Assembly (NCBI GenBank): GCA_002452295.1
Contig: DKEX01000029.1
Coordinates: 1-41,344 of the forward strand
Length of the DNA: 41,344 nucleotides
Direction of reading: 5' to 3'
Source: Firmicutes bacterium UBA6811
GTDB lineage: Bacteria; Bacillota; SHA-98; UBA4971
Below are positions 32,833 through 40,091 of this stretch, piece after piece (the stretch's first letter is position 1; each line of letters starts with the position of its first letter). Both the position numbers and the translations under genes were made by a program. A model generated the notes under the pieces. That model did not search any database, had not been told where the DNA came from, and worked only from the letters and a program-made list of their open reading frames with translations.

Positions 32833-34530
32833 GTGGGCACATTGCTGCGCGTTGACATGGCAGAGATGAAGGTGGCAAGAGAAGAGAACCCGTATGATGA
32901 ACCGCTGCAGGGCCGAGCGCTCATCGGTCGGATCATGAAGGCGGAGGTGAACCCCGAGTGCGAGCCGCTGGGTCGCAACAACCAGCTTATCATCACGACG
33001 GGCCCGTTTGCCGGCACGGCGGTGCCGTGCGCCGGGAGGCTATCAGTCGGCTGTAAGAGCCCGCTTACCGGGGGCATCAAGGAAGCCAACTCCGGCGGGG
33101 TTCTCGCGACAAAGCTGGGTCGTCTGGGCATTAGCGCCGTCGTCGTCCAGGGCTGCCCTTCGTCTCCTGGCCCGTATCTCCTGTACATATCAGGCGGGGA
33201 GAGCAAGCTAGTCGCCCGGCCGGACCTTAAGAACAAGCGCGTGTACGAGTTGGCTTCCGGTCTCGCCGGGGAGTTCCCGGGCGCGGGCCTTGCCCTCATA
33301 GGCCCTGCAGGAGAGGCTCTCATGACCGCAGCCGGGGTCGCCATCACCGACGTGGACGGCGTTCCGGGTCGATATGCGGCGAGGGGTGGGGTAGGCGCCG
33401 TCATGGGCTCCAAGGGTCTCAAGGCCATAGTGGTGGACGACTCAGGGGGCAAGCGCGCACAGGGTGCGAACCCGCAACGGATCAAGGCGGCTATCGGAAG
33501 GCTCGCAACCCTGATCAAGGAGACTCCGCAGACGGCGGTGGTGTACCACGATTATGGAACGCCCGCCATGGTCGAGACGATGAACGCGATAGGCGGGCTT
33601 CCCACCCGCAACTTCAGCACGGGGCACTTTGAGAAGGCCCGCGATATATCAGGGGATGTCGTGCGCGAGCGGATAATCGAGAGGGGCGGGCAGACCACGC
33701 ACCGGTGCATGCCGGGTTGCATGATCGGGTGCTCGAACGTCTTCTCGCTGGCGGGTGGCGACAAGACGATAAGCCCCCTGGAGTACGAGACGATAGGACT
33801 TCTCGGCTCCAACTGCTGCATAGGGGATCTCGACGCAATAGGCCGGCTGAACTGGCTGTGCAACGACATCGGGATCGACACCATCGAGATCGGCGCCACC
33901 ATCGCTGTTGCCATGGAAGCCGGGCTTGTCGAATTCGGGGATAGCGACGGTGCAGCCAGGCTGATCGAGGGAATCGCGAATCAGACCTTGTTGGGGCGGG
34001 TGCTCGGACACGGCGCCGTAGTCACTGGGCGAGTCCTCGGAGTGCGCAACGTGCCCGCGGTCAAGGGCCAGGCGATGGCTGCCTACGAGCCGAGGGGGGT
34101 GAAGGGCATGGGGGTTACCTTTGCTACTTCACCCATGGGTGCCGACCACACCGCCGGCACCACCGCCAGGATGAACCTAGTCCACCACAAGGCAGAAGGC
34201 CAGGTGGAGGCGTCAAGGCAGGCGCAGATAACTGCCGCAGTGTACGACTCACTCGGAATGTGCTTGTTCGTGGGCACAGCGGTCAAGAGCGAGTGGACGG
34301 TTCTGACAGAACTGGTCAACGGGATGCTCGGGATCGAGTGGACCGTCGACGACCTGAGGGAGGCCGCCAAAAGCGTGCTCAAGAGGGAGCTGGAGTTCAA
34401 CAGGGCCGCCGGCCTTGGGAAGGCCCAGGACAGGCTGCCTGAGTACTTCTACACCGTTGAAAACCCCCATACGGGGAGCGTGTTCGATATACCTGCAGAG
34501 GATCTGGATCGAGTCCTCGGCGAGCTGTGA
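32833..34530 (+). CDS. Aldehyde:ferredoxin oxidoreductase (AOR family)
   Basis: This protein, 565 residues from GTG 32833, oxidises an aldehyde to the acid using a tungsto- or molybdo-pterin and one [4Fe-4S] cluster, passing electrons to ferredoxin. Cluster cysteines are in HRCMPGCMIGCSN (CxxCxxxC) and in YDSLGMCLFV. The pterin motif is DIGID. The pterin-binding AGRLSVGCKSPLTGG and ARGGVGAVMGSKGLKAIVV, and TSPMGADHTAG, are typical. An ideal AAGGAGGT (32815-32822) sits five bases before ATG 32828, but that ATG is out of frame and ends after 13 codons. Restoring one base near 32839 would give the usual MKW... start. GTG 32833 is the best in-frame alternative. Confidence 0.9.
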   Translation: MGTLLRVDMAEMKVAREENPYDEPLQGRALIGRIMKAEVNPECEPLGRNNQLIITTGPFAGTAVPCAGRLSVGCKSPLTGGIKEANSGGVLATKLGRLGISAVVVQGCPSSPGPYLLYISGGESKLVARPDLKNKRVYELASGLAGEFPGAGLALIGPAGEALMTAAGVAITDVDGVPGRYAARGGVGAVMGSKGLKAIVVDDSGGKRAQGANPQRIKAAIGRLATLIKETPQTAVVYHDYGTPAMVETMNAIGGLPTRNFSTGHFEKARDISGDVVRERIIERGGQTTHRCMPGCMIGCSNVFSLAGGDKTISPLEYETIGLLGSNCCIGDLDAIGRLNWLCNDIGIDTIEIGATIAVAMEAGLVEFGDSDGAARLIEGIANQTLLGRVLGHGAVVTGRVLGVRNVPAVKGQAMAAYEPRGVKGMGVTFATSPMGADHTAGTTARMNLVHHKAEGQVEASRQAQITAAVYDSLGMCLFVGTAVKSEWTVLTELVNGMLGIEWTVDDLREAAKSVLKRELEFNRAAGLGKAQDRLPEYFYTVENPHTGSVFDIPAEDLDRVLGEL

Positions 34531-34568
34531 ACTTACCGTAGATGTCTAGATAGGCGGGAGGTGCCGAA

Positions 34569-35408
34569 GTGGCAGAGGTTGGGCGAAGCAAGGTAGAGAA
34601 GCTGGGGGTAGAGGAGCTTAAGGAGATAGCGAGAGAGGTCAGGCGGAGGACCGTACAGACCCTGCACGGGGCGGGTGGGGGTCACTACGGGGGTTCGCTG
34701 TCGGTGGTGGAGGCTCTGACGGCGCTGTATTTCCGGGTTCTCAGGTATGACAGTTCCAACCCGTCATGGGAGGAGCGCGACCGTTTCGTGTTGAGCAAGG
34801 GGCACGCGTGCGCGTCCTTTTCCGTGGCGCTTTCGATGGCGGGGTTCTTTCCTGGCGAGTGGCTCGAGAGCTTCAACAAGTTCGAGAGCCCCCTTGGAGT
34901 GCACCCTGACATGCACAAGATCCCTGGCTGTGACATGAGCACGGGCTCGCTGGGTCATGGGCTGCCGGTAGGGGTGGGCATGGCCATTGCGGGGAAGTTT
35001 GATGGGAAGGGGTATCGGGTGTTTGTGATGGTAGGGGACGGCGAGTGCCAGGAGGGGTCTATCTGGGAGGCGGCGATGGCCGCAGCTCATCACAGGCTGG
35101 ACAACCTGGTGTGCATGGTGGACCGGAACATGCTGAATCTTGATGGGCCCACGGAGGAAGTGATGAAGCTCGAGCCTTTCACAAAGAAGTGGGAGAGCTT
35201 TGGGTGGTGCCTGAGGTGCGTTGACGGGCACGACATGGGCCAGGTGGTGGAGGCGCTCGAGAGCGTGCCGTTTTGCGAGGGCAAGCCGAGCGTGATAATA
35301 TTGAACACCATCAAGGGGAAGGGCATTCCGTTCCTTGAGGGCAAGGTATCATCGCACTATTCGAAGCTCACGGACGAGCAGGTAAGCCAGGTTCTTGCTA
35401 CACTATAG
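34569..35408 (+). CDS. Split transketolase 3, N-terminal (TPP-binding) subunit
   Basis: This 279-residue subunit has GAGGGHYGGSLS, FVLSKGHACASFS, STGSLGHGLPVGVG, the TPP signature MVGDGECQEGSIWEAAM and VDRNMLNLDGPTEEVMKLEP, close to textbook transketolase. KVSSHYSKLTDEQ keeps the catalytic His. GTG 34569 is preceded by GGGAGGTG at 34556-34563. It starts the sugar-phosphate cassette: its C-terminal partner, PPi-type PFK, RpiB and aldolase follow. The nucleotide sequence here is richer in G-run codons than the two earlier copies, so it is a paralogue of separate history rather than a recent duplicate. Confidence 0.93.
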   Translation: MAEVGRSKVEKLGVEELKEIAREVRRRTVQTLHGAGGGHYGGSLSVVEALTALYFRVLRYDSSNPSWEERDRFVLSKGHACASFSVALSMAGFFPGEWLESFNKFESPLGVHPDMHKIPGCDMSTGSLGHGLPVGVGMAIAGKFDGKGYRVFVMVGDGECQEGSIWEAAMAAAHHRLDNLVCMVDRNMLNLDGPTEEVMKLEPFTKKWESFGWCLRCVDGHDMGQVVEALESVPFCEGKPSVIILNTIKGKGIPFLEGKVSSHYSKLTDEQVSQVLATL

Positions 35409-35431
35409 GGGTTAGGAAGTGAGCGGGCGAG

Positions 35432-36379
35432 ATGGCGGAATTCACGTATGAGGTGGCGAAGATCTCGAACAAGAACAAGTTTTCCGAGGTCATCACGGAG
35501 ATCGCCAGGGCGGACGAAGAGATAGTGGTGTTGTGTGCGGACATCATGCAGTCTGTGGGACCGGGGTTCATCAAGGAGTTTCCGGATAGGTACATAAGCA
35601 CTGGTATAGCGGAGCAGGACATGATTGGTATAGCGGCGGGTCTTGCCACCTGCCGCAAGAAGCCGTTTGCGATAACGATGGCTGGCTTTGCCTCGATGAG
35701 GGCATGTGAGCAGGTGAGGACGGATGTGGCATACCCACGTCTCAACGTCAAGATAGTTGGGACTCACAGCGGGATAAGCGCGGGTGCCATGGGGACTACG
35801 CATCATGCGATCGAGGACATAGCGATCATGAGGTCCATTCCCAACATGACAGTGATCGTGCCCGCGGACTATACTGAGACGGAGAAAGCGACCAGGGCGC
35901 TTGTGGACTATGACGGGCCGGCGTTCATGAGGCTTGCGCGCAACCCCGACCCTGTGATTTACAGGGAGGACTATGAGTTTACCATAGGCAAGGCGGTGAC
36001 GTTGCGGGAAGGGGACGACGTGGCGCTGATAGCGGCGGGGCGCATGGTCATCGAGGCCATGGGAGCTGCACAGTACCTGGCTGAGAAGGGGATAAGTGCG
36101 AGGGTGCTCAACATGCACACGATAAAGCCGCTCGATTGCGAGGCAGTGAGGAAGGCGGCCTGGGAGACCAGGCTCATCGCCACCGTGGAGGAGCATACCA
36201 TCATCGGCGGGTTAGGTGGAGCAGTGGCCGAAGTGGCGGCGGAGGAAGGGAAGGCACCCGTGAAGAGGTTCGGACTCAAGGACGCGTTCTCAACCATCGG
36301 CGACGAGAAAGACCTTCGACGAAAATACGGCCTCACAGCGCAGGACATAGCCCGCAACGTCGAGAGAATGTTGAACTAG
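35432..36379 (+). CDS. Split transketolase 3, C-terminal subunit (phosphate-site His retained)
   Basis: This 315-residue partner has catalytic Glu61 in TGIAEQDMIGIAAG, Phe86 in the TPP pocket and His124 in GTTHHAIED. Unlike the other two copies it has His112 in VKIVGTHSGIS, the position that binds the substrate phosphate in classical transketolases. FMRLARNPDP keeps the Arg. The usual N-terminal Arg is replaced by Lys (SNKNKFS). It is 23 bases after the N-terminal gene, so the two form one enzyme. Context points to classical reactions: pentose phosphates to sedoheptulose 7-phosphate, glyceraldehyde 3-phosphate and fructose 6-phosphate. Confidence 0.93.
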   Translation: MAEFTYEVAKISNKNKFSEVITEIARADEEIVVLCADIMQSVGPGFIKEFPDRYISTGIAEQDMIGIAAGLATCRKKPFAITMAGFASMRACEQVRTDVAYPRLNVKIVGTHSGISAGAMGTTHHAIEDIAIMRSIPNMTVIVPADYTETEKATRALVDYDGPAFMRLARNPDPVIYREDYEFTIGKAVTLREGDDVALIAAGRMVIEAMGAAQYLAEKGISARVLNMHTIKPLDCEAVRKAAWETRLIATVEEHTIIGGLGGAVAEVAAEEGKAPVKRFGLKDAFSTIGDEKDLRRKYGLTAQDIARNVERMLN

Positions 36380-36453
36380 CGCCCCGCTCATCTCGGCTGC
36401 GGGCCGGGGCTGAGCGGCTGTGAGCGGAGGACCGGCAGGGAGGGCTGGCAAAC

Positions 36454-37485
36454 ATGAGCAAGCGGGTAGGAATTCTCACGGGAGGAGGGGACTGCCCCGG
36501 GCTGAACGCCGCGATAAGAGGGGCGGCGACGAGGCTCCTGAACGAGGGGTACGAGGTCATAGGCCTCGGCCAGGGCTGGAAAGGGCTCCTGGAGAAGGAC
36601 GTAAGGCCGCTCGACAGAGCAAGCATGGAGGAAATCCTCGGCCGGGGAGGGACGATCCTGGAGAGCTCCAGGACCAACCCGTACAAGGTCTCCGGGGGAG
36701 CCGAGAGGGCCAAGGCGGGATTCTCCGAGCTCGGGCTTGACGCCCTGGTCGCGATAGGTGGGGAGGATACCCTGGGTGTGGCAGGTAAGCTCCACTCGGA
36801 GGGTCTTCCCGTGGTGGGCGTCCCGAAGACCATGGACAACGACGTCGGCGGGACCGAGTACTGCTTTGGGTTCGACACGTCCGTGACCGTCGCAGTGGAC
36901 GCGCTGGAACGCCTGAGGGACACCGCGCGCTCGCACAGGAGGATCCTGGTGCTAGAGGTCATGGGCAGGCATGCCGGCTGGGTCGCGCTCTTCACCGGTA
37001 TGGCAGGTGAAGCTGACTGGGTGCTTATCCCCGAGGTGGAGCCGGACTTCGACGAGATGTGCGCATCCCTCATGAGGAAGCGGGCGCGCGGCAAGCACTA
37101 CGCGCTCGTGGTAACGTCGGAGGGCATAACCATCCACGAGGAGGTCGGCAAAGGCGAGACCGACGCGTTCGGCCACGAGAGGTTGAGCCTCAAGGGCGTG
37201 GGCGAGCGCGTGGCTAAGGCGATCGAGAAGAAGACAGGGGTTCAGACGAGGTCCACGGCCATAGGCTACATCCAGCGGGGCGGGTCGCCGACTGTGTTCG
37301 ACCGGATGCTCGCGACGAGGATGGGGTATCTTGCGGGAGAGCTTGTAGTCAAGGGTGATTATGGCAAGATGGCTGCTATGGTGAAGGGAGACGTAGTCCC
37401 GGTGGATCTCGCCCTTGCGGCTCAGGTTAGGACCGTGCCGAGAGAATGGTATGAGCTTGCCAAGGCGTTCTTTGAGGAGAAGTAG
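36454..37485 (+). CDS. pfp: 6-Phosphofructokinase, PPi-type active site
   Basis: This 343-residue enzyme phosphorylates fructose 6-phosphate and possibly sedoheptulose 7-phosphate. N-terminal GILTGGGDCPGLNAAIRG is standard. The two positions that separate ATP from pyrophosphate enzymes are diagnostic: GGEDTLG near residue 102 has Asp where ATP enzymes have Gly, and PKTMDND has Lys125 where they have Gly. Both favour pyrophosphate, as in PPi-PFKs of the group III or mixed-substrate class. FGFDTSVTVAVDAL, MGRHAGWVAL, EVEPDFDEM and GYIQRGGSPTVFDRMLATR complete the fold. It follows transketolase 3 by about 75 bases and precedes RpiB and aldolase. PPi use makes the step reversible and cheaper in ATP. 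Confidence 0.92.
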   Translation: MSKRVGILTGGGDCPGLNAAIRGAATRLLNEGYEVIGLGQGWKGLLEKDVRPLDRASMEEILGRGGTILESSRTNPYKVSGGAERAKAGFSELGLDALVAIGGEDTLGVAGKLHSEGLPVVGVPKTMDNDVGGTEYCFGFDTSVTVAVDALERLRDTARSHRRILVLEVMGRHAGWVALFTGMAGEADWVLIPEVEPDFDEMCASLMRKRARGKHYALVVTSEGITIHEEVGKGETDAFGHERLSLKGVGERVAKAIEKKTGVQTRSTAIGYIQRGGSPTVFDRMLATRMGYLAGELVVKGDYGKMAAMVKGDVVPVDLALAAQVRTVPREWYELAKAFFEEK

Positions 37486-37543
37486 GTAGGAGGAAGAGCA
37501 GGAGGCCGGTCTCTAGGAAAACCTGCTATGGGAGTTTGAGAGA

Positions 37544-37999
37544 ATGAAGGTTGCAATCGGATCCGATCATGCCGGGTTCAAGCTGAAGAACGAGATCGCA
37601 TCCTTGCTGGAGGAGATGGGGATAGAGTACGAAGACTTCGGAACCGGTAGCGAGGAGTCCTGCGATTATCCCGACATCGCGGTTCCTGTTGCCCGGGCCG
37701 TTGCTGACGGCAGGGTGGACCGGGGGATCTTGGTATGTGGGACAGGCATAGGGATGTCTATCACCGCAAACAAGGTCCGTGGGGTGAGAGCCGCGCTGTG
37801 TCATGACGAGTTCTCTGCGAGGATGACGCGAGCACATAACGACTCGAACGTCCTGACCCTGGGGGCCAGGGTGACTGGAGCGGGACTCGCCCGCGAGATC
37901 GTAAGAATATGGCTCAGCACTGAGTACGAGGGAGGCCGCCACGCGAGGAGGGTCGCAAAGATAGCTCTTCTGGAGACCACGACGGACGAACGAGAATAG
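37544..37999 (+). CDS. rpiB: Ribose-5-phosphate isomerase B
   Basis: This 151-residue RpiB/LacAB family isomerase interconverts ribose 5-phosphate and ribulose 5-phosphate. Motifs are IGSDHAGFKLKNEI, DYPDIAVPVARAV, the catalytic-cysteine loop VCGTGIGMSITANKVRGVRA and RAHNDSNVLTLGARV. The size is typical. It lies between PPi-PFK and aldolase, only about 20 bases before the latter. LacA/LacB-type or other aldose/ketose phosphate activity cannot be excluded, since members act on allose-6-phosphate and galactose-6-phosphate too, but the cassette context favours a pentose phosphate role. Confidence 0.93.
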   Translation: MKVAIGSDHAGFKLKNEIASLLEEMGIEYEDFGTGSEESCDYPDIAVPVARAVADGRVDRGILVCGTGIGMSITANKVRGVRAALCHDEFSARMTRAHNDSNVLTLGARVTGAGLAREIVRIWLSTEYEGGRHARRVAKIALLETTTDERE

Positions 38000-38020
38000 A
38001 CGTGGATGGAGGGAAGCTGG

Positions 38021-38872
38021 ATGCCTCTAGTAACGAGCAAGGAAGTGCTTGAAGATGCGAGAAAACGCCACTACGCAGTCGGCGCGTTCAACGCCAACAA
38101 CCTTGAGTATGTGCACGCCATCATCGAGGCGGCCGAGGAAGAGAGAGCTCCTGTAATACTGCAAGCAAGCCAGGGGGCCACAAACTACGCAGGCCTGGAG
38201 CACATAGTGGCGATGGTGAAGGCCTCCGCTGACAAAGCCACGGTGCCTGTGGTGCTTCACCTGGACCACGGGAAGGATTTCCTCCAGAACGTGAGGTGCC
38301 TGCGCGCGGGGTTTACGTCTCTAATGTTTGATGGATCGACGCTTCCGTTCGAGGAGAACGTTGAGATCACCAAGAGGATAGTAGAGATAGCGCACGCGTG
38401 CGGGATACCCGTTGAGGCCGAGCTTGGGAAGGTACCTCAGGCGGGACAGGTGACTGAGGAAGAGGTAAGAGCGCTCATGACCGATCCAGAAGAAGCGGCG
38501 AGGTTCGTCGAGCTCACGGGTGTGGACTCACTTGCGGTGGCGGTTGGTAGCGTGCACGCCATGCGCCAGCAGGCGGCGAAGCTGGACATACCGAGGATCA
38601 AGAAGATAAGCGAGCTTGTGGGGATCCCGCTCGTGCTACACGGGGCGTCGGGTGTGACCGATGAAGGGTACCACGATGCCATCCCGGCCGGGATATGCAA
38701 GATAAACATCGCCACCGAGCTCAACAAGGCATGTATGAAAGCGGTTAGAGAGAAGCTGGCCAAAGACCCAGACGTGATTGACCTGAGGAAGGTACTCATG
38801 CCGGGTCGGCAGGCCATGAAAGATGCGGTCAAAGGGAAGATGAGGTTGTTCGGTGCGTCTGGGAAGGCGTGA
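38021..38872 (+). CDS. fba: Class II fructose-bisphosphate aldolase family protein
   Basis: This 283-residue zinc-dependent aldolase cleaves ketose bisphosphates (fructose 1,6-bisphosphate, possibly sedoheptulose 1,7-bisphosphate or tagatose bisphosphate) to dihydroxyacetone phosphate and an aldose phosphate. Zinc and catalytic residues lie in VVLHLDHGKD, LMFDGSTLPFEENVEIT, VEAELGKV, LAVAVGSVH and LVLHGASGV; GICKINIATEL binds phosphate. ATG 38021 follows GGAGGG by seven bases, while the earlier ATG at 38006 lies upstream of that site. It is the last gene of the cassette and is followed by a strong hairpin. Confidence 0.92.
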   Translation: MPLVTSKEVLEDARKRHYAVGAFNANNLEYVHAIIEAAEEERAPVILQASQGATNYAGLEHIVAMVKASADKATVPVVLHLDHGKDFLQNVRCLRAGFTSLMFDGSTLPFEENVEITKRIVEIAHACGIPVEAELGKVPQAGQVTEEEVRALMTDPEEAARFVELTGVDSLAVAVGSVHAMRQQAAKLDIPRIKKISELVGIPLVLHGASGVTDEGYHDAIPAGICKINIATELNKACMKAVREKLAKDPDVIDLRKVLMPGRQAMKDAVKGKMRLFGASGKA

Positions 38873-38897
38873 TGACGTGAGCTGACATGTTGGAGTG

Positions 38898-38938
38898 CGT
38901 ATGCGGGGACGCCCGGTCACGTGGTGTCCCCGCATACG
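38898..38938 (+). terminator. 16-bp hairpin ending the sugar-phosphate cassette
   Basis: CGTATGCGGGGACGCC (38898-38913) pairs with GGTGTCCCCGCATACG (38923-38938) with one G-U and a nine-base loop. It lies about 25 bases after the aldolase stop. No T-run follows, so termination may be inefficient, but its position fits an operon end. Confidence 0.55.
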
Positions 38939-39142
38939 TGATACCGACATGAGTGCGACCTCGAGGAAACGCCCAACGGCGCTCGGCACTCTATAGGTGG
39001 TTGCCGGTGTTGCACGCGGCGGACGGCGCACCTTGCCGCAAACGCCAGTAACCCTACAGAGTTCACGTCCCGACGGTGCGGGAACCTCGGATGCCTGACT
39101 TAGGGGGGTATTTCGTGGTGGGAACTAGATGACCGCTTCAAT

Positions 39143-39997
39143 GTGCCCGAATACGAGACGATTGGCGCCCTCGGTTCGTGTTGCGGGGTAGATGACATTT
39201 TGGTGATAGCCCGGGCCAACCAGTTGTGCACTGAGTACGGTCTGGATACCATCTCAACAGGGGTCACCGTTGCGTTCGGCATGGAGTGCTACGAGGAGGG
39301 TGTATTGACCAGGAAGGATACCGGGGGCCTGGAACTAAGCTTCGGAAACGGGGAAGCGGTTCTCGAGCTCATCGAGCAAATAGCAAACAGGCGAGGCTTC
39401 GGCGATCTCCTGGCTGAGGGGGTCATGAGGGCTTCGAGGAGAATCGGCCGTGGCACCGAGAAGTACGCCATGCACGTAAAGGGCCAGGAGCTTCCAATGC
39501 ATGAGCCGAAGCCAAAGCACGCCCTGGGTGTCGGGTATGCGGTTTCCCCGACAGGGGCGGACCACTGCCATAGCATGCATGATACCAAGTTCACAACCGC
39601 TGCCGGCATAGCGGATTGGAAGGCTCTAGGCATCTTGCAGCCTGTTGAGTCACGTGATCTGGGCCCTGACAAGGTGCGGCTCGCGACCTACGTCATGAAC
39701 TGGGAACATTGCATGAACTCGCAGGTCATCTGCCGCTTCCTGCCGTGGGATGTACTAGGCGCTGCCGACCTCGTCAGAAGCGCAACCGGGTGGAACGCAT
39801 CTTCCTTCGAGCTCATGAAGCTGGGGGAGAGAGTCGCCACCATGGTGCACGTATACAACGTGAGAGAGGGCTTCAGCAACCAGGACGACACTGTTCCAGG
39901 GCGCTTGCTGGAGCCGTTTGCCTCGGGCCCACTGGAAGGCGTCAGGTGTTGCAAGCACCGGCAACCCTGGAGAGTCCGCGTGCCGAAAGCACCGTGA
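39143..39997 (+). pseudogene. Second AOR-family gene, truncated at both ends
   Basis: The frame reads PEYETIGALGSCCGVDDILV, LCTEYGLDTISTGVTVAFGM, KYAMHVKGQELPMHEPK, GVGYAVSPTGADHCHSMHD and NSQVICRFLPWD. This is the central and C-terminal part of an aldehyde:ferredoxin oxidoreductase-family enzyme, with pterin motif YGLDTIS. The first ~310 residues, which would carry the pterin-binding N-terminal domain and the CxxCxxxC cluster motif, are absent. After GPLEGV (about 39940) the tail is no longer family-like. No ribosome site precedes the GTG. It is a different subfamily from the intact AOR at 32833, not a copy of it. Confidence 0.8.
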
Positions 39998-40091
39998 AGC
40001 TGCGACGCCCCACTCAGCTCAGAGAGCACCGTGACCTGGGCATCTGCCAGATGAACGGCGGGGATCGGTAAAGAGCAAGGTGAAGAACGAC

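Noticed and set aside
34569..38872. Sulfoquinovose (sulfo-transketolase) pathway, because split transketolase and an RpiB-type isomerase are adjacent
   Set aside because: PFK and class II aldolase fit phosphorylated sugars, the transketolase keeps the phosphate His, and no sulfo-specific gene was recognised.
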